A stretch of 64,000 bases of DNA from contig OZ038527.1 in NCBI GenBank assembly GCA_964036665.1, forward strand, positions 15,283,835-15,347,834. Direction: 5' to 3'. The notes below the pieces were generated by a model, which saw only the letters and a list, made by a program, of their open reading frames with translations, did no database searches and was not told where the DNA came from. The position numbers and the translations under genes were made by a program. Source of the stretch: Gordius sp. MW1 (lineage: Eukaryota > Nematomorpha > Gordioida > Gordea > Gordiidae). This document shows positions 59,587 through 64,000 of the stretch, one piece after another (the first letter of the stretch is position 1; every line of letters starts with the position of its first letter).

Positions 59587-59790
59587 TTATATATGTGATA
59601 TATATATGATGTTGTATATGTGTTGTTGTATATTGGTATATCATTGTATACAGATTATATGATTGAAAATTGTAAGCCAAATCCCTGTTGGCGAAAAGGA
59701 ACATATGTTTTTATCTAATTAATCTTTCTTTTGTTATTCATATATATAGAGTCCCCACCCCGGCCCTAGTTATTACTTCTCCTAATCTAT
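59587..59790. repeat. Direct repeat copy 3 (partial, diverged)
   Basis: Shares GATGTTGTATATGTGTTGTT and the following 150 bp with copies 1 and 2 but with more substitutions and a missing right end. Confidence 0.8.
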
Positions 59791-59866
59791 AAAATATCAT
59801 TATACTATCTTTATCTTTACTTAATAAATGATTATCCTTAGATTAGATATTATTGATTATTTTTAA

Positions 59867-60140
59867 TAAATAAGATGTTATATATGTGTTATATATATGA
59901 TGTTGTATATGTGTTGTTGTATATTAGTATATCATTGTATACAGATTATATGATTGAATATTGTAAGCCAAAATCCGAGTTGGCAAAAAAGGAACATATG
60001 TTTTTATCTACTTAACTTATACATTTCTTTTGTTCATATCTAGTTTTCCCTCCCCGGCCTTAGACAACAATACATTCTATTATTTCCTATTCTTATGATT
60101 CTTATTATAAATATTAGTAGATTATTAGAGATCTAATATA
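59867..60140. repeat. Direct repeat copy 2 with empty Helitron site
   Basis: Continuous through the position where copy 1 is split by the Helitron (the junction lies after 60111), then continuing ATTAGTAGATTATTAGAGATC as at 58741 onward. Confidence 0.9.
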
Positions 60141-60169
60141 ATCACTATCTACGACGGTCCCAAGCCCGT

Positions 60170-61115
60170 GTACAAAAAGTGGAGGGTTGGCGTTTGAAAA
60201 ATATTTATGAAGTTCGAACTCTTGCGTTAGGACGACAGTTGGAGACTCCAAACCTTTTCGGGTTAAAATTGATTTACATCAAAAATCTGCTTTAAGTCCC
60301 TTTTTATTTAATATAATTATAGACACGATAACGAGAGATATTCAAAAGCCATCGCCATGGTGTTGCTATATGCAGATGATTGTACTCTGCGAGGAAACAA
60401 AGGAGAAAGTATTCGAAGAAGCCGAAAAGTAGTCAAGCGCTTAGCTGGATAGGGTTTAAAGGTCAACGATCGGAAAACAGTATACATGGAAATGAACGTT
60501 ACGGGCAGCCCATCGCTGGATGACCATCTAATGTACCCAAAAGTAAACAGGTTTACATAACTAGGCTCGATGCTACATCAAGAGGGAGGTTGCGCAAGAG
60601 AAGTCAATGCCCGGATCCAAAATGGATGGCTTAAATGGCGAAGTATATTAGGTGTAATGTGCGCAAGAAAATGGCAATATGGTTGAAGAGCAAAGCTTAC
60701 AAATCCAGCGTAAGACCGGTGTTACTCTGTGGAAGTGAAACATAGAAATTAAACACCACGGAAGGAAAGCTATTACACGCCACAGAGATGAGAATGATAT
60801 GGTGAGGGATATACTAAGCTAGACCATATGACGAACGACTTTCTCATGAAAAAAATGGGTATTCAACCTATGGCGGACATGATCAACGAAAATCGGCTAA
60901 GGTGGTATGGGCATATACTAAGAAGGAACACGAATGACGTAAATCGAAAAGTACTGGACATGGCGGTACCGGGGAGGAGAGGAAGGTCACGTGGAAAGGA
61001 CAGGTCGATAAAGTTATGAAAACTAAAGAGATTAGTCAAGACATGACACTCACCCGGTTTAGATTATCAAAATAAACCCTACGACTGTGGGACCAAATAA
61101 CTGATAAAGAAGAAG
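60170..61115 (+). pseudogene. Non-LTR retrotransposon reverse transcriptase relic
   Basis: SALSPFLFNIIIDT (about 60286-60330) and LYADDCT (about 60366-60386) are the B and C motifs of a reverse transcriptase palm. The C-terminal frame 60828-61019 has MINENRLRWYGHILRRN. Many stops and frame changes lie between. It belongs to the same family as 18471-18984 and 57540-57925. Confidence 0.82.
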
Positions 61116-61120
61116 ATTAA

Positions 61121-61829
61121 TTTTTACTTTAGATACTTTATTGATTTCATTCCATTTACCTAATAAACAACATTTTTCCATCCTTTGATAGATTTCTTAA
61201 TGTGTACATTGGATGTTTTCATTAAATAAATAATTTAATTATTTGCAAATCAATCGCCAAATCTATTAAATGGGAGCTATTTGGCGCCATCACATTTTAA
61301 TTACGACAAAAATCTCTTATATATTTGCAAGCCATGGTATTTAAGTTTTAATTATCCCATCATTATCAGATTTAAAACAGCGAGTCTTTAAATTTTTTTT
61401 CTATAAAATTATCGACAACTTCAATAAAATTCTTTTATATTTTCAATTATAAATATGAATTTAGGGAAGACACCAAACCAATAGAATATTAATAATTATG
61501 GAAGAAAACAAATGTTTTTGAGAAAAATTTAATCAAATTGTAAAATGATTTTAAGTTGGGAATATTTTAATTAATGGGACCAACTTTTCTTTTGAAATAG
61601 CTGCAGCTTGGAATTGAGCTAGTCCCATTATGCATAAAGAAACGATGAACAGGAAATAGTACTTTTACACGGAGTTAAGTATTTCTCACAACTTTTTTAT
61701 CTTGTTAAAAACATAATATTTTTATAAAAATAGACAGCCTTAAAACCACTCCTTTCTTGAATGAAATAAATTTATTAAATAAATTTGTATAAAAGCAAAA
61801 AGTGTTTTAAAATTTTTTCACCCAAATAA
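61121..61829. other. AT-rich spacer
   Basis: No gene, repeat or transposon recognised. Confidence 0.5.
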
Positions 61830-62660
61830 CACTGGTCTACAAATAAAGGTCTTGTGTAATCAACCGGGAAAGGGTCAACATATTCTGATAGAGTTTTTGG
61901 TGGTGAACACAAATATGTTTTTCGTTGTTTTCCTTTACGTCAAGGTTTTTTAGATATTTCGATTCAAAGTTGCGAAAATGACCGTTTTTGACCTTTTTCG
62001 ACGCTCAATAGAGCGATATTGAATGGCTAAAAAAATTTTTTAAACCTCTAAGTGGTAGAACCAACTTAGGGTAAAACATTGAAAAATGATCCCTATTGTT
62101 TTTACTTTTTCCAATATATCGAATTTAAATTAATCCCTATGTGAAGCGGCATCCTTTGAGCCTCCCTCCCTCCCTCTCAATCTAATTGGGTTTATAACAC
62201 TAAACTCTTGGTGCATGGAAGTGATTGAAGGATGATGTGGGGGTGCGTGTGTAAGAGTAGTGGCGTATACGAGCTATTCCTCTAAAAAGAGAGGGAGGAT
62301 GACAGGCGTAGTAGTAGGAATAGTTCGTATTAACCCACTACTCTTGCACCCACCACACTCATCAATCACTTACATGCACCAAGGGTACAGTGTTATATAA
62401 GCATATAAGCCAATTAGATAGAGAGGGAGGGAGGCTCAAAGGAAGCCGCGATTTCGCATAGGGACTAATTGCATTTTTGATATATTGGAAAAAGTTAAAA
62501 CAATAGGGGAAAAAATCATTTTTCAATGTTTTACCCTAAGTGGGTTATACCACTTAGAGGTTTAAAATTTTTTTTTAGCTATTCAATTTCGCTCTATTGA
62601 GCGTCAAAAACGGTCATTTTCGCAACTGAAATATCGGTTGATTTTTTTTGTAGACCAGTG
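61830..62660. mobile_element. 831-bp near-perfect palindrome (foldback transposon)
   Basis: It begins CACTGGTCTACA and ends TGTAGACCAGTG. The arms pair along most of their length: CTCAATAGAGCGATATTGAAT with its inverse at 62580-62600, GAGCCTCCCTCCCTCCC with GGGAGGGAGGCTC, and GTAAGAGTAGTGG with CCACTACTCTTGC. The centre is near 62290-62300. No open frame of note. No clear target duplication. Confidence 0.85.
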
Positions 62661-63402
62661 AATCCTGCTAAAAGTTATATTGGGTCGAAAAGGTTCAAGG
62701 AAGAAACCAGAAAAGCCCGCCCCCGGCTCGTTGTTCGGTCAAAAATTTAGATTTTCTTGAAAAATATGACAAAAGTTTTACTATTTAAAAAATCATTATT
62801 TGGACCGAGAATTTCGGACACATAGAAGGGTTAGGGCGGGCAACTTAGTAATAAAATCGGACCGAGCCGGGTCTGGGCAGAAATATTTAAACAAATATGA
62901 CGTCTGGTTCAAGGTAAAAGCTTATATATTTATTTATTGCTTGTTTGAGTATGGGTCAAAAATAATATTTTTTAGGAATTTAAATGTCTGGTGGACAAAA
63001 AAGCTTAACCTAAAGAAGTTTGAAATACCGATATTATTTAAGGTTCTAAATAACTGTAGAATTTTTTTTTGAGTCTCATTTTAAATAATAATATTTATTA
63101 ATTCAAGGGTTTAGTAGGGTTTATTATATATATTACCTTAAGGTGTTAGGGCTAGAGAAAAATCAATTTTAGACTTGGCTTGCGTAAAAAGATAAAACTT
63201 GTTTCAGGTTGGGTTAGGTTAAGGAATTTCGGTAAATTTAAGTATATATTAATATAGATTAAAATGACCTTTGAATGTTGTAATCGCGGATTTTAAAACA
63301 AATTTCCATAATAGAATTATTTGAGCTTTTAAGTATTTTGAATATAAATAATATGTTATATTAATTTTACATTAAATTAATATTAAATCTATCAATGTTT
63401 AA
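62661..63402. other. Spacer with a possible GC-rich transposon fragment
   Basis: CGGACCGAGCCGGGTCTGGGCAG at about 62856 recalls the GC-rich hAT family, but there are no ends. The 90-codon open frame 62800-63072 spans this fragment and shows no family motif. Confidence 0.4.
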
Positions 63403-63563
63403 CATGGGCGTAGCCAGGGGGCGGCAGGGAGAGACGGCTGCCCCCTCTAAGCCCAATTTCTTTAAATTTAATACAATTATGGCCTAAAGTTAAAAAAATT
63501 ATCATTTTGCCCCTCCCTAAAGCATTAGTGCTTCCCTCTGTTTAAATCATGTCTACGCCCTTG
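63403..63563. mobile_element. hAT-type MITE, CATGGGCG family subtype A
   Basis: Ends are CATGGGCGTAGCCAGG and TGTCTACGCCCTTG. It has the subtype A core. The flanks are too decayed for a clean duplication. Confidence 0.8.
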
Positions 63564-64000
63564 AGCTTAATATAAACTTTTAACTATCAGAGTTAAGAAA
63601 TATAAATTTATTAAGAAAAAGCTTGTTTTTTTGTTCAATAAAAAGTACCATGGTCGAATCTGATTTTATACTCAGATTTTGAAAATTAGGATTTTCGCTC
63701 TTTTTCATACATACGCATTTAGATTCTAAGCTTTTAAAAGGAATGCCGTTTGGTAATCCCTACCAGACAAAATTGCAAATTATGAATGGCTTTTATAGGC
63801 GATAAGATTTTTAAGTTAAAGCACACGCTAACCAAATGTTAACTGTGTGAAAACACTATGTATCAAGCATTCGAACATTTGTATTTACAAAAAACATTTA
63901 ATCTACTATAGAAACTTTTACGAGATTATAACATATACCTAGTCTAAAATATTTTGTAGGTAAGCGTACAATAAGAATATTTATAAAATCCCCTAAAGGA
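63564..64000. other. AT-rich sequence to window end
   Basis: Nothing recognised. Confidence 0.5.

Noticed and set aside
1-64000. CRISPR arrays, operons, bacterial promoters or viral genome
   Set aside because: Spliced animal genes and eukaryotic transposons throughout; none of the tandem repeats has spacer-repeat structure.

Overview
This window is nuclear DNA from an AT-rich animal genome. It carries three spliced genes that together fill about two thirds of it, set among many small DNA transposons. The genes are a secreted semaphorin of the invertebrate Sema2 type (+ strand, 5' end outside the recognised exons), the complete COP9 signalosome subunit 4 gene (- strand), and the complete heavy chain of cytoplasmic dynein 2, the retrograde intraflagellar transport motor (DYNC2H1, - strand, about 29.7 kb, 57 exons). 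I built the exon models by hand from reading frames, GT/AG sites and remembered family conservation. In all three genes every junction keeps phase: 404 aa for CSN4, about 4,155 aa for the dynein, 667 aa for the semaphorin portion. No in-frame stop is left in any model.

Layout: 1-1693 upstream or intron sequence of Sema2; 1694-7175 Sema2; 7274-13617 CSN4, convergent with Sema2 with only 98 bp between the two stop codons; 13618-23381 a transposon-rich spacer (hAT MITEs, two foldback elements, a non-LTR reverse transcriptase relic, a deleted Ty3/gypsy-like LTR element); 23382-53078 DYNC2H1 with transposons in its larger introns; 53079-64000 a transposon-rich region with a 4.2-kb non-autonomous Helitron whose empty site is preserved nearby, tandem repeats, a second non-LTR relic and an 831-bp near-palindrome.

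The organism is a bilaterian invertebrate. Sema2-type semaphorin points to a protostome, and a retained dynein-2 means it makes cilia by intraflagellar transport. Phylum is not fixed. A large share of introns are only 33-48 nt, unusually short for an animal, and there is one short interstitial TTAGGG-type array. Both would suit a spiralian at least as well as an arthropod, but this is weak evidence.

The three host genes have no shared pathway: axon guidance, cullin deneddylation and ciliary transport. The most interesting biology is a dynein-2 motor in which AAA1 and AAA2 keep good nucleotide-binding motifs while AAA3 and AAA4 have lost recognisable Walker motifs. The most complete mobile-element story is the Helitron with its preserved target site.
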